This document shows positions 13,086-26,700 of a stretch of 64,000 nt of DNA, piece after piece. Numbering within the stretch: the stretch's first letter is position 1; every line of letters starts with the position of its first letter. This stretch comes from Callipepla californica brunnescens (taxonomy: Eukaryota; Chordata; Aves; Galliformes; Odontophoridae). A program made the position numbers and the translations under genes. The notes under the pieces were generated by a model, which was given only the letters and a program-made list of their open reading frames with translations, ran no database searches and was not told the DNA's origin. Location of the stretch: the NCBI GenBank assembly GCA_023055505.1, contig JALIRH010000004.1, forward strand, positions 19,029,368 to 19,093,367, read 5' to 3'.

Positions 13086-16000
13086 TAACATGAACATGGC
13101 TGATTTGAGCTTTGATGCTAATTAAGAGATAACAGATAGAAACTTGACTACCATGTTTAGAGGTTGATCAGAAATTATTATTCACAGAGGCACACGTGGG
13201 TTCAGCTGCTCATCATGATGTACAGCAACATTTGTGCCAGAATGTCAACCTGTGCCTATCGGAGAAGAGTCGTGCCCCAGCCTCATTTGCTTCCCCACCA
13301 TGATGGACACCTGCCAGTTGTGGGGAAGCCTTTGTGCTGCACCCACCATGCTCCAATTTGCAGGTCATGGGCAAAATCCAGACTCCCATCACTTCCCACT
13401 TCAAAATGCAGGAATTCAGAGCCAGGTTATGTATCCATCAAAATGGAAATTTGTAATCTGCGAGGATTTGCTTTTCTTAAAAGAAATTCTGTTGTGTCTT
13501 TAATGTTTTTTGACTTCCCCACTCCAGCCTATTGTACAAACCTGCGACTATTCCCACACTTTCAAAACCATTATTTTGAGACAAATACTCTCCTCCATTT
13601 CTATCTCTTGTTATTTACCTAGCAGTGAATTTTTTCCTTGTCCTCTTACTCAGTTCTGTGTCGCACCTTCCTGCCAAGGACCCAACCAACACACCACTCC
13701 CCAACAGCCCAGTTAAACTGTCACTACTTTTTCAGTGGCCATTAGAAATCGAGATATCTGACAAGGCACCATCTAAAACTTGGAGACTTAAAATATAAAC
13801 GCTGATGAAGAATATCTGTTGCATCCTGAGGTAGAGACTGAGAGCTGTGATTCAGATCTGTCTGTTCTTAAATTAGTCCCAGTTCCCTTTAAATTTGCCA
13901 CAGCAATTCCTTCACTTTAACTGCAAATACAAACTTTCCAGTCTAAAGTTTAATTCTTAAGGGATATAGCACAGCAAAAGCAAACAGATATGGAGTTAAA
14001 AAGAAAGTTTCCCAATTCAATTGTTATTTACTTAAGGGAAAAAGGAAAGATAATGCAGAGAGTGAAAATGAGGCAAGTGATTTCTCATCAGTTCACCTTC
14101 CTCGAGAGTCTTAGCGTACAAATAAGAACTGTTGCTTGTCAAACTCCTGCGAAGTAGCTCCTCAACCACTGCAAAAGCTGAGGGAAGGGTAAAGTGGCAC
14201 CTGGCTCAGCTTACCTCAGACCTGACAGGCAGCACTTGGCCCTCTCCACTGAAAACAAACTGCTTTAAGCGTGGCCAGACAATTATCAAGGATGGCTCAG
14301 TTTCTGTTGTCAAGTACCTGAATTCACAAACTGTCTTGTACAGTGCCATTACTGTCTTGGGCATACCATCCAATACAGAAGGAAAAAGAAGCTAAGAAGG
14401 AGGCACAGACAGCCTGTATTCTATTTGAATCTGGTACTCAATACACGCGCATCAAAAAGAATCCAGCATCAAACTGATGTAAGAAACACAGATTCCCAAG
14501 CTGGTGTAAGCTGGCAAAAATGATGTGATGTCAGCGTATATCTGTCATGCAGGTGTAATTTCAACAAAGATTCATGGTGCTCCACAAAGAGGGGAAGCTG
14601 AGTGAGAATTCCTTGCACTGCAGACCCCGCATTTCACCAAGGAATAACTTCAAAAGCATGATCTTAAATCTCACTTCTACATGTACAGTTCTATTCACTC
14701 ACTTCAGAGTGAGGCACCAAGTACAACTAAATGAAACATCAGTGATTTCTAAATATAAGCCATATGCTCAACCTTTCTGACCTCTGTCAGACTCTGCCTG
14801 GTTTTTACTTCAGAACTGGATGCAGACAGTATTTGCATGTAAATTACAACATGTCCTAAAATAGGACTTCTTTGAAAACAGGGTGTAGGACTCTCCAGGA
14901 ATGCTTTAAGTGAACATTCAGATGCACTTTATGGATGGCCTGAAAAAATGTCAGCTGCCTTCAACATATCAAATAATATTTGCAATTGCACAATCTTAGT
15001 ATCAGTTCTGCTTGTGCTATTTCCTATTGGAATTCTGCAAACACTTCAAGTTGAAACTGGAGGGTAGTTTGATTTGTAACAAAATACAAAGCCAGTTGAA
15101 CTCATTCTGACTTCAGATTTCCATGTAAATGTTGCATGTGTCTCATTATAACTTATACTGGGATGCAAAGGCAGTCACAGGGCATCACCTCTCCAGTGTC
15201 ACCTGGTCTCAAGCCCAAATACCCTGGGTAGACCTGATGGGTGAGCTCTGTGCCAATTGTTTTTATTTCAGGCTTGGTTCCTAATGAAACCAATATAAAA
15301 CCATGAATACCAGATCTAAACTTTCTTTTCTCTGAAAGTAATGGTCTAGTGCATTTCAAAACAGAACAGAAAATTTGGAAAAATACAAGAGGACAAATTT
15401 ACAATCAGGCTGATATATCTTTTTAATCTTAAGCATGGTAAACAATAGTGATGGTACACTTTTGAAAAAAATAAAAAATAATAAATGTCTTAAGCTAAGT
15501 AGAACTCAATTGACAATTATTACCCAAGAATATGCTTTAGGAAATGTATTTGCTGAAACTGTAAAGCGATTACTAATTGGAAGAAGTTGTGGATTTCAAC
15601 TACTCACGCTCTTGTCCAAGTACTACATGACAGACAGCAATCACTGGCAATCTGGGTTGCTTTCTTCTGACTACAGCAGCCAAGGAACCTCTTCTAATCC
15701 CTGGCTCCCCTGCAGGCTCCCGCCTGAGAAAAATTTTACTTTCCTGAGAACTCAAGCACCTGACTGCCTCAAAAGGCAGGCAAACCAATATGAATGAGCA
15801 GACATAGAAAATACTAAAATTGAGCCTGAAAAAGCTTGTTAGTATATAAAATTTATATTAAATAAGGTTAAGATCATTAGAAAAAGAAACAAAGGAATCC
15901 CCAGCTTGGCCTGAAAAAGAATGGGGGGGACTTCTTCCCCTATGAGCAGACATTTGCAGCTTTTAAATCTTCTGCTGATTGCAGAACCAGTGTGACATTT

Positions 16001-19000
16001 CTACCCTCCATAAACTCCTGCAAAAATGTTTCCACTCAGTCTAATGAAGCATGCCATGCTTCCTCTTCCCCTTCACCCCTCACTGTTCAGCTGCCACCTC
16101 CTATGGGAACTAATGAGACTACAGGCTACATCTCCTACTCATGTTTGCACAGATAAACCTAAGCACCTAAAGCAATCATATACAATATGTATCAGAAACA
16201 CCTGTGATGAGCATCTTCATCCACACTGGGATATCTCATTCTGTGATCATATTTGCCTGGGGATATGTGTGGAGGAGTACTGTTGTGTTCACCACTTTTT
16301 TATGCTGTTCCCATTGCCTTCCAAAACTGCTTATGGGGAACAGGAACTACGCAGGAAGATGGTCAAAGCTTTGGGAAACTGCTGGGAAGGAGGCAGAGAA
16401 GAGCAGCAGAATTTTTGCTCTCTCTCAGTCTCCTTTTGCAGCTCCAGAGAGACTCCCTGGGAGAATAATTCATGGACATGTCTGTGTTTGTTTGAAAACT
16501 CCCAGTGAGAGATAATTGTTTCTTCAGAGTGATATAGGCAATGTATATTAATCAGGAAAATTATTAGTTAGTCCTTAATGGATACTGTTATAGGAAAAAA
16601 AAAACAACAAAAAACAACCCCACAACTTCTAAATCACTGTATGCTTGATTTGAGATTGCACAAGTGCCCCATGCTGCAGCTAATTTGATACTGCACTAGG
16701 TCTGTGCTAATAACTTGAATTTCTTTCTTCTTCCAAATGAAGGTATGGAAGGCAAAGAAAAATGAGAATATTTCCAGCTATTATTTATTCCTATGGTGTA
16801 TTCCTTTAACAGTAATTCATTACCATTCTAAATTATGATATTTTTCAGCAGACTATTTAAGCTCTTCTAAATTCCTTAGAAAATGAGGAAATGTCAGCTT
16901 CAGCTTGAGGGTAATGAAACAGAGCCAGTATTTATTTCAGGACAAAAAAATCCAACCTATCCACAAAGAAGAATAGGACCTCTAGGGGTCTGAAGTGACA
17001 GATACATGGTCCTACATAGAACTCTCCTGCAAAGGAGATAACATACTGTTATAACTTAGACTCATGACACTAGCAATTCTAACTGCAATTCTAATCAGAA
17101 ACCATTTAAACATGACCAGGAGGCTCTGTTTTTCTGCCTGAGTACAGAAACCCCTGAATGATCCTAAATGGGGTACACCTTGTAATAAGTCAGAAGTGAA
17201 TACTATTAACAGACCCCATGTTATAAGTACATAATACACTGCTCATCCAGATGGACGATACTATGCCAAAAAGAGACTGCTAGTCTTGAATTGTGATCAA
17301 ACAAAAAGCTTCCCACACAATTGAATGAGAAACAGAATTTCTTTTAAGCAATCCAGGCTTTGCATTGATCAATATGAGCTGTCTGGAGTTAAGAAAAGCT
17401 GATCACAGGACAGATAGTTACATTCTGTGAGATTCACCTTTTCCTCTTGGTCTCAGCCACGATCCCATGTTTACTGCTGACCATCTGAATACCTAGTGAG
17501 TAATAGCAGCATTCCATCTTCCAGAATAAAGTTTGGACCTACAGCCCCAAAGGGAAATGCCTACCATAGCGTGAATGGGAGTCAAATATGAGACAGAACA
17601 GAAAAGGGGGAAGAAGGTAAAGTTATTATTTATGGTTCTTAACTTGGGTTATTTGGGCGCTACTGAAAACCCTTCCAAGTATATGTTGTCTGTTTCCTTT
17701 CTTTGTTACCCTGTAGTGTCAGTGATGACTCTTTCCAAGGCGTGGGTTTATCATATCAACCCCTTCACTTCCTCTGTTCTTCTTCATAAAAGCCCTGGTT
17801 CAAACTTAAAGATAACTGACGTGTCCAAGCCTCATAGAAACCCTGTTTTTATCTGTACATGCCTTCAGAACAGACTACACTTTATATAAACTTCATTTTC
17901 ACTCCCCTTTAACACCAGCAGTTTTGAAATAGAGTTTTGGGGGTCTTCCTTCCCCCTCCCTTGTAGTACAAATGGGTCAGTGAACTTCACAGCTTGAAAC
18001 ACTGACAGAACCATCTGTCCTTCATTAAAAGCCATTAATGACAATGATAATGGCACTAATTAGGCTGTGCACAAACATGCACATGCTTCAACAGCTTCAG
18101 AGCTACAGGCAATCAAAGGTCCAAATTGAACCAGCTGCTGTCCAGAGTCAATGAGCACTAATACTCCTCTTCATCCTCACCCTGAAGTACGGGGACATGC
18201 AGCCAGCATCCACTTCAACATGTGGAGCAAGTGCTTTTGATACACATGCGAATCAGGGGATTTTGTTCTTGTTTCCTTTGTTGTTTCTCATTGAGTTTCC
18301 TTCTCACTGAGTTTTAAGAATAATTGGGAAACATGGCCACAGACTGTGGGCATGGCTCCTCAATCATCATCTGCCATTTTTAGTTCTCTTCTGAACAGCA
18401 GCGAGCATGTACACAGGGCTAGGAAAGGCACATCATAGTGCTCAAAACTGTTCTCAGCAAATGACATTGACTTGCTATTTTTTCCAAATCTGACCTCTGG
18501 AAATTTCTTTGTTATTTCCTGCCTTGATTTCTTTATCTCTGAAAGTAGAGAATAGTGCACAGACATATGCGAGGGTGTCTGAAGAAGATCAGCACTCTGA
18601 TACCCTTGAACAAACATCACCTGGAACTTGGGGTTATACTGGGATTCTTCTTTTGACACAGCAGCAAAATAAAATAATCATCTGATTAAGACCCCCCCCA
18701 AAAAAGAGAAAAAAGACTGATCTGTAGAAATAGCACCTACTGCAGCATGGCCTGCTGAAACAAGTGGTAGACTTTGCATATGGAAAACTGGGATTCCAGG
18801 CCTGTCTCGAGTCTCGGTTTCTTCTGAAACCACATACAAATCCCATACTTGCTCTTATATTAGGAAATGAACATCAGTAAGAGAGAGAGAATGAAACTGA
18901 CCTCCTCTGTAAAATGCTTTGGGATCTATCCGAAAAAAATATTTTACAGTAAGAGTCCAATCACAGTATTTCTGGGAAGTACGTCCAAGCCCACACTCCT

Positions 19001-22000
19001 AGCAGACTTACAGTACTGTTCAGGTATATATGCACTTCAGGTACAAAGTTCAGGCTTGCTTAGCGATGAACAAGGAATACGTCAGTTGCAGCATAACAAC
19101 CTACTCTATGCATTATGAATTCAGAGTCAGTGCAGGCTGTTATGATGCTTCAGACTACAGTTATTGTGACAGAGAGAACATGCTAGAGCAGCAACATTCT
19201 GCAACTAGTATGAAACCCAGTATTTCCAACAGGGCTTAGCATAGGCAATAAAATGTCTGGTTTTAAAACTCATTCAAAATATTCAATAACGCAATCATTT
19301 GAGACTGACAACACTAACTCTTCACTAATACCAGAAGCTTGAGTAGGCTCCCAGCCTTTACTATCCCCTGGGACAAACAGGCTCCTTGCCAATCCCTCAC
19401 CTGCCTGTCTTAGCAGGAGCAGTGCATCATTATCCTGTTTGTGATGAAGTAACCACCCCAAAGGAACAGAAAGTAATAGCCAGGAGATTTTAATGTCTTG
19501 AGTATAATGTACAGCAAATTCATGGAGAAATGAAGACTGTACGAAAAGAAATCTGATGATGCCCTAGCTATGAAGAGAAGAAATATCTCCTGTTTTAAAA
19601 TATTAGAAAGAACCTCCACTTTTTGTATTACCATTCACCTAACGCTTTTGGCATTATCATCTCACCTGAACCACCTTTCTCTGATAGGAGCTCTTCTTTG
19701 GATTTGCTGCTTAGTTTATAGTCTCACAGCCTCCGGACAGGAAGCCTTAAAGGAATGAACTAATCCACTCTTGCCATTCTTCCTAGATCTTCAAAATGCA
19801 TCAGCTTCTACAAGTCCCTTTTTAGTTTCAAGAAAGAAATTACTGGATTACTTATCATTGCAGTACCTGACAAGCAAAGTCAGAAAGCCTCAAAACATCA
19901 CCCAACTGGTTTGCAAAAATGTGTAGTTATACAGGAGAAGTGTATCCTAACAGTGCAGTGTACAAAAAGCACAAACTCCCAGCTGCATCATTGCACCTAT
20001 AACAAAGTATCAGGGCAATCTGGAAAGCAATACACATCCATGTTCTTTTTGATACATAAAAAGTGAAGTTTTGTGCAGTTATGGTTTTGCATTTAACTTG
20101 GTGTTGTTGCTACATTTTAAACACAAAAAATGTCATATATCACCTGGGAACCCAGCCTGCACAGACTAGTTATACTTGAGGACAAACCATAAGTTCTTCA
20201 GGTAACGTATATTAGCTAGAAACATGCCTATTTGAATGTGAAGAGAATTACAAAGCTTAAATAAAATTAATCACTTAGTTCGAAAATCTTTGTGTTTTGA
20301 TCTCCAGGCAATACAAAATAGATTAAAAATAATAAATAAAATCATTTTTTTCTTAGTTTGCAGGAGTGAGGCACTGTCACAGTATCTGTGTTTTATCAGC
20401 CCAGGTTTCTCCAGATGCATCAGTGTCATTTATTTCAGTAGTAATATTGTACACCCTATGCACTTTTGAAAGACAGTGATAAGCTTCCTGAATCTGTTTT
20501 CACCATACACCGTCAGACTTCTCCCTACCTACAGCAGTATTTCTTTACAGTCAGATGTAATAAAATAGTGTCCCCCTCCAGAAGCGACTCATTACCCAAG
20601 CCAGCTGAAGTAAGTTATCAGACAGGTGGTATTACTGCACAGTGACCTGTGAAGGTTGTTAATCCAAGATGGAAGATCACTGGAGAGCACAGGAGGAGAT
20701 GCCTGTGGCAGGGCAGAGCCCTGTCACTCTGCAGCCATCACGTGCTTTGGAGTGATTCTTTTCCTCAGTTCCCATTCTTCTCCATAGAAGATGGGGTGAA
20801 GCCACTTGCCAGGTGTACACAGCACTTCCCAGCAAAGCAGCAGGAAGTGAAAGGGCAAACTCTATACTGGCAGAGAAAAGTTAGTTGTGTGGGCACAGAG
20901 AATGGCAGCTCCTAGCTGATATCTTCCAGGTTACAGGAGTAGCAGGACTAATAATATTATTAAACTGTTTTTTGGTGGTTTTTTTGTTCCCTCCCCTCTC
21001 CCAGCAAAATCATAATTTCCAAAGAGATTCCACACAGCTGAACTCAAGTCTTGTCTTATCAAAAAGCTCCTCTTTCCTCTTGTTCTGTCTAGACCACAAA
21101 CTTGTCATAACAAAACCTCTTCCCAGCCCTCTCGACTGTATTCAGCACAGTCTTGGAGGGCTCCTGATTCTGACAAAGAAGTCCCCAGGCACCTCTGTAA
21201 TTGAAGTAACTTCATTAAGCCATAGAAATTAAAAGGCAACAAAACAACTCCCATTCACGTTGCAGATTCAAACACGCTGACAATATAGATCAGAAAGATT
21301 AAAGTGATAAAATTCCACTGGCTCAGTGATTTATGGTATATGTTTTCAAAGTGACACATAAGCAGATTTCATGTTTAACAGGAAGAGTGGACAGCAAGCA
21401 CTGTGCAAGTGCAGGGTTCCTTTCAAGAGAGGAAAGGAAGGGGAAATCCTGTGACTCTGGCCAGTTACCCTAAAGCTTAAGTGCACTGAGGAACACTTTC
21501 GTGGAAGGTATACCACTGAGTACAACTGGCAGAGGCTGAGCTCATTTTTACCTGCACTCTGAGGCAATCCCAAGATCTGGTGACTGCATTAGCACAATAC
21601 TGAGCTTGAGTTAATTACCCCCGCTGTAACTTTTTAAATACAGGTTCTGGTTGGCCATGCAGGAAACCTGCCTTTTGGGTCCCTAGCAGGCAAGTTAGTA
21701 GGGGGCACAACTGCATAATGCAAAATACCGGAGCGATGACACCCTGCCGGTCCAGATTCATATAGCTGAGATCTAGAAAGATAAGGAGGATTGGCTTCTC
21801 AGAGGTGAACCACAGACTGAGGCTCATAGCTGGCTAACAAAAGCAAAAAAAATCATTTTTAGAGCACTAGCAGTACATATTCACTTCACTTTGAGATTGA
21901 CTGTACAGATGCTCCTCAAAGCAGCAAAATGTGTCTTGCTTGTCTTTGAACTTTTCTGCCTCCTGGCAGAACAGCACAACTATTCTTATGGATTTTAGTG

Positions 22001-23399
22001 GAAGTAAGAATAGAAGGCCACTGATAGACTGCAAAATCTAGTCTCCTAATTTAATGGATTAGTCACACCCAGAAAAAGATGCTAGACTGAGCTTTCAGCC
22101 CCTTTCCTCTTAAATATCTAGGGCAGTGTTGAAAAATGCATGTACCACCATCACTGAGAAATGGACAACTTCTTTCCATCCCTCTCCCATTTGCTGGGTA
22201 AACAGGCCAATTGCGGAGTCAGCAACCATGGCAATTTCTGAATCAATATTTATCAAGCCCTTCTCCAACTGCTATTTCATGCCTCATTGGTCAGAGAGCA
22301 TCCTCTCTGAGTGAGCCAGAAAATCCTGACCTTGCAAACGACAGAGGAGCTGCCTGAGGATAGCAAAGCAGAGCAGAGCAGCTCCTCCAGCTAAAAAAAT
22401 TAAAATAATTAAAAAAAAAAAATCATACGAGTGCTCTCATGGCATCACACATCCTTCTTCCATGCCTTCCCTTTATCCCATCCCTTCTCAAAGTGTCAAA
22501 CCTTGAAGCAAAAGCTTCATTTAAGAGCACTAAACAAACAGCTTGTTCATTAGCAAAAATCAAGCTACATGAAAGCGACTTTAAAGCCATGGATACCCGC
22601 AAGGGAATGCTGTTAGTTTTTTTCCCTCTGTACTTCTAACGATACAGAAGATAGACAGATTCCTTCCTACCCCTCTCCTATGTATAGTAAGTGCATTCTC
22701 AATTATTCCATCAAACAAAAACAACTGCGACTATTAGGGGGAACAGACTGACAGAAGGAAATGTGTTTGGGGGCACAAATATCCTCAAATCTGGTACTAA
22801 AAGACTACAGCAGGCAGAGAAACCTAAGAGAGAATAAATGCTGTAAGATTGCCTTTGGAAAACAGATAGCTAAAAATCAACCATCAGCTTGGGGACATTT
22901 GACAGGAGATAAAGCATAGCTCTTCCTAGCAAGAGGAAGCGTCACTCACATATATTCTGAAGTCTGTGGAATGCCCCTGGATCCCATTTGGTTAATTTGA
23001 TTAATTGTGTGAACTTTAGCCAGGAAAGATTTATAGTGCTGCACAATCTGGTTTTACGACACGCCCCTCTGCTGCAATCTGACATGTCTGCAGTTCTCTG
23101 GGAAAACACATGTACCTGAGCACCCATCAAGATGGTTGAAGGTGAGGAATTGTTCCTGCTGGAAACTGACCGAAAACACAACCAAAGCGCAAACATGAAA
23201 TGTCAGAGAGGGGTCATTGCTCTTTTCATTCCCAAGAAGAAGAGAATGCCTTTTAGCACACAAGGAATTGGGTCTTCAAGTTTGGTCTGAGTGCCAAGCT
23301 GAGCAGAGAATTTGTTGGTTTCTTTTTTTTTTTTTTTGTTACTGTAGTACAGGTGCTGTATATGTTCTCTGTAAAAGTCTATAATTAAAACAAAATATA
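13086..23399. other. Gene-free AT-rich DNA with possible regulatory segment
   Basis: No supported gene. A cluster of homeodomain-type ATTA/TAAT cores lies at about 18021-18085. The longest open frames (13164-13622 and 16026-16508, plus strand) look random in composition. Confidence 0.55.
23323..23337 (+). repeat. T homopolymer (15 nt)
   Basis: Fifteen T beside a T-rich stretch that runs into the possible CR1-like remnant. Confidence 0.9.
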
Positions 23400-23790
23400 A
23401 TATGCAGAATTTCTGTACATGTTTTCTCCTGTTATTCTTGTGAGAAGGTTTTGTGTTTTATTTTTTCATTTGGTTGTTTTTTGTTTATTTAAAGGATCTA
23501 GCAATACCCTACTTTGTTCTTTTCAACTTTCCTGAACAGGAAAGGTTTGCCTTTTTACAAGTTTGCCTCCAGTTAACCTATGTTTCATAAGGTTTTCCCT
23601 GTTTGAATTCTGACGCCCAGATTTCTAGGCTTTTTATTGCTTTTCTATTTATCTGATACAACACTTTCCACATTAGCAGCATCAGTGAACTAATGGGATG
23701 TTTGTTATTTCCCAGATCATTAGTCAAGGCCTTGAACAGAATAAGTCCTCTGGCAATACCCATCCCTGCCCAGGACTCCGCTCCTCAGCA
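23400..23790 (-). mobile_element. Possible ancient CR1-like remnant
   Basis: The plus strand contains a weak series resembling an antisense CR1 body, best seen at CAGATCATTAGTCAAGGCC, TTGAACAGAATAAGTCC and TCTGGCAATACCCATCCCTG. Flanks are not recognisable. It could also be chance similarity in T-rich DNA. Confidence 0.35.
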
Positions 23791-26700
23791 TCATCCCTAC
23801 CATTTCCCATTTTCCTACCTATGCATCCTCCTGCTCACTCACAGACCACATGATAACAACTCCATGCATACCAAAGTAAATGTATTTGTCATCACTGTTG
23901 CTATGTAAAAAATGCTTTAGCAAAACCTCAAGTGTGTGACGCTTTCTGCATTTCTTTCAATCAATTATCACCGTATTTTCCTCATATATATATAACATGG
24001 TTAAAGTTGCTACAGCAATTGAGAAAAAAATTAACAACTTTATTCAATAAGCAACAAAATGAGGGCAACTCAGTCTGCTGCTCATTATCTCCTGCCACAC
24101 TCTCACCTGCAATTCCCAAAGGTGATTTGATGTTCTCAGGCTCATTCCGTGCCTTTCCTCGTGTCACACAGTGGTGCATCAGGAGGGCAGAACACAACAC
24201 AGACCCACAGAGCTACTGTCTGGCCAGCTAGTAGGCCAGTGCTAAGTGGCCAGCTGGTTCCTACCAAACAAGGACAGGAATAGCCATGCTCTTCTGACAG
24301 CAGAAGCGCTGACGGATGCCTATAGCTCCCAAGAAAATCACAGGGACTTGGTAGTTTTGCTTTTTATTTTGTTTCACTGGTATAAATTGACCTGTGGGTT
24401 CTAAAGTTATCAGAAGGTTACACCTAACCAATAACACAACTCCCCAAACCACGTTCCTGCAGGAACTAGGCTAAAAACATATTTTTGCTAGTCTGCGTGT
24501 GCGTGCATTTGCAGCAACAGCCACTTGGGACCCAGCACTGCTGGCAGATGCACCTGCTCACATCCCGAAGGCTCAGCAGTCCCTGCAGTCAAGTTCTGCA
24601 AGGTCAGGGTTAAGCATCTGAAGTGAGGTTGAACTGATTCCACTCTACTGCACTGGATGAGCAATATATTTTAAAAGGTAAGCATGTGTAGAGGGGTCTA
24701 AATGACACAAGTTGGCTTCTGCTTGAGTGGGAGAGTACCAAAACGTATTAGGTGAGCTTTTTAGCCTAATGTTTATTGGCAAGCCCAGAAACCACAGGCT
24801 GTGCTTCCACAAAAGCAGTGACGTGGAACTTAGTTATGGCAACAGGAGAAATAAAGAGAAAAAGACTTAGGGCTTACTTTTCTCTGCCATGTACTTTCAG
24901 TGAGACCACAGGCAGGTACCTTAGCCTACATACTCAGTACTACCACTTTCCCATCAGTCAAACAGGAGAGAATAATAGTTTGCTTCAAGTGGGCATCAAT
25001 GTGCTCAAATGCATTGGTGCTTATAGGCTACATACAAAATAAATAAATAGAATTTTTTGAAGATGACAATGAGAGCCATCAACTTTCAACAGCACGATGT
25101 GCAGGCAATAGATGCATAAAGCGATCTTTTCAAGTTTGCTGTACCAGCTCAGAGCTCTAAGACAAGATGCTTCCTCTGGACAAATAGGTCTTGCTGACTT
25201 GCCTTCCCCAGATGATTCAGAAGCCCTGACTGATGTACAATACCAAACCGTTATTTTTCTGCAGTTGGGTTCTTCTTCCACCCACCTCTTCAGAAAGGAG
25301 TCATTTGCTCCTGCTTGTCACTACCAGCTCAGGCATCTCATTGCAATGCCCCTGCCAACCATGGCCCCCAGATGAGGCCCTTGTGTTTGACCTTCACAGC
25401 AATGAGGCAAAGAGTGCAGTATGACCAACATGCAGCACGTCGTTCATGAGCACAGCAGTGATGAGGTTACCCAGGCTGCCAGCCAGCCACATGACTACAG
25501 CATCCTAAAGAGCTTCTAAATTGAATCAAGGGTAATAATATTTTGGTGACTCAAGAGAGAAAAACCTTTCCTTTCAGAACAAATTTCTTTCCGTGTGAAA
25601 TTAAGAACTTCTGATTTCAATTTCACCTCTTCTACTGCTGCTGAAATGAAGCTGCTAAAAGCACAGATGACGCGCAGTGATGCCCTTTTTGGGGCAGACA
25701 AAACTTCTGAATAAACAGATAGAGGGGCAGGGCACAGCTCACTCCTTGAGCGCTTCAATAACAGAGTATTTTCCTTTGTCCATTTTCTCTTACCTCAAAT
25801 AACATCTGTCTTGGTCAGAGAGATCTTACTGCAAAGATTCATTTCCTTGCTGTAGGCCAAACAGACCCTTCAAGAGACCACAAGACTGGGTGCCTATGGG
25901 TTGCATGCAAATCATGTGGCCACATATGAATGTTTCTCTAAGAGAGTTTGGAAATCTGATACCCTCAACTTAAAAACAGTGAAGTTATGACCTGGGTCCA
26001 TACTCCATACCTATACCGCAATAATACACTAAGAATAGTTGGGAGGGGAAGCTCCTCTAATTTCCTGGGATACCTCTTCAGAGCAGAGCGAGGCTACCAA
26101 AAAGACTTCGCTTGTAAGTTTCCTAGAAGATTCTGTATGTGCGTATGCATGCACAAACATAACAGTTATTTCTGAAACTGTTAAAGCAGGACTGGTGTAT
26201 TACACACACCTGCTGCATCCTGCAGTTTGCTACGGACAAAGTTTTACTGTAAGAGGCAATGAGGGGCTTTGAGAGATGTGGCCATATAGACAAAGAGATG
26301 AGCCACCCCAGAAAAAGCACTGGGAAGCAGATACCTTCCTGAACAGCCCAGGAATCGGTTATTGTCAGGCTTGGTTCAGTTAGCAGTCATGTAGCAGTAA
26401 ATGACAGAGGTACAAACTGGCAAATAGTCCTTGCAATCTCACTTTGGCCTGCCACGAAAAGGGAAAAAGGAGTCAGAAATACATCAGAATAAAAACCCAT
26501 TAAAAACCTCCTCAGGCAAGGAACATGGCAAGGACTAAAAGCTTTGATGGCATTTAGGCTTCCAGCAACACAAATCTTGTCTAAAATAAAGTAGTCTCTA
26601 GACCAGATAGTCAGATAAGACAGTGACAGATCAGTAGTTATAAGTTCATGATCTTTTTGATGAGACATAAAACAGGGGTCTTGACCTTGTGCAGTCATTA

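Noticed and set aside
13164..13622. 152-codon plus-strand open frame
   Set aside because: No recognisable domain or protein-like pattern, no splice or promoter support, and overlapping open frames in other phases. It lies just beyond the old CR1/L3 remnant.
16026..16508. 160-codon open frame on the plus strand, with the other two plus frames also open for part of it
   Set aside because: The three overlapping open frames reflect a stop-poor stretch. The translation shows no domain, no family resemblance, and random-looking composition with many C, H and S.
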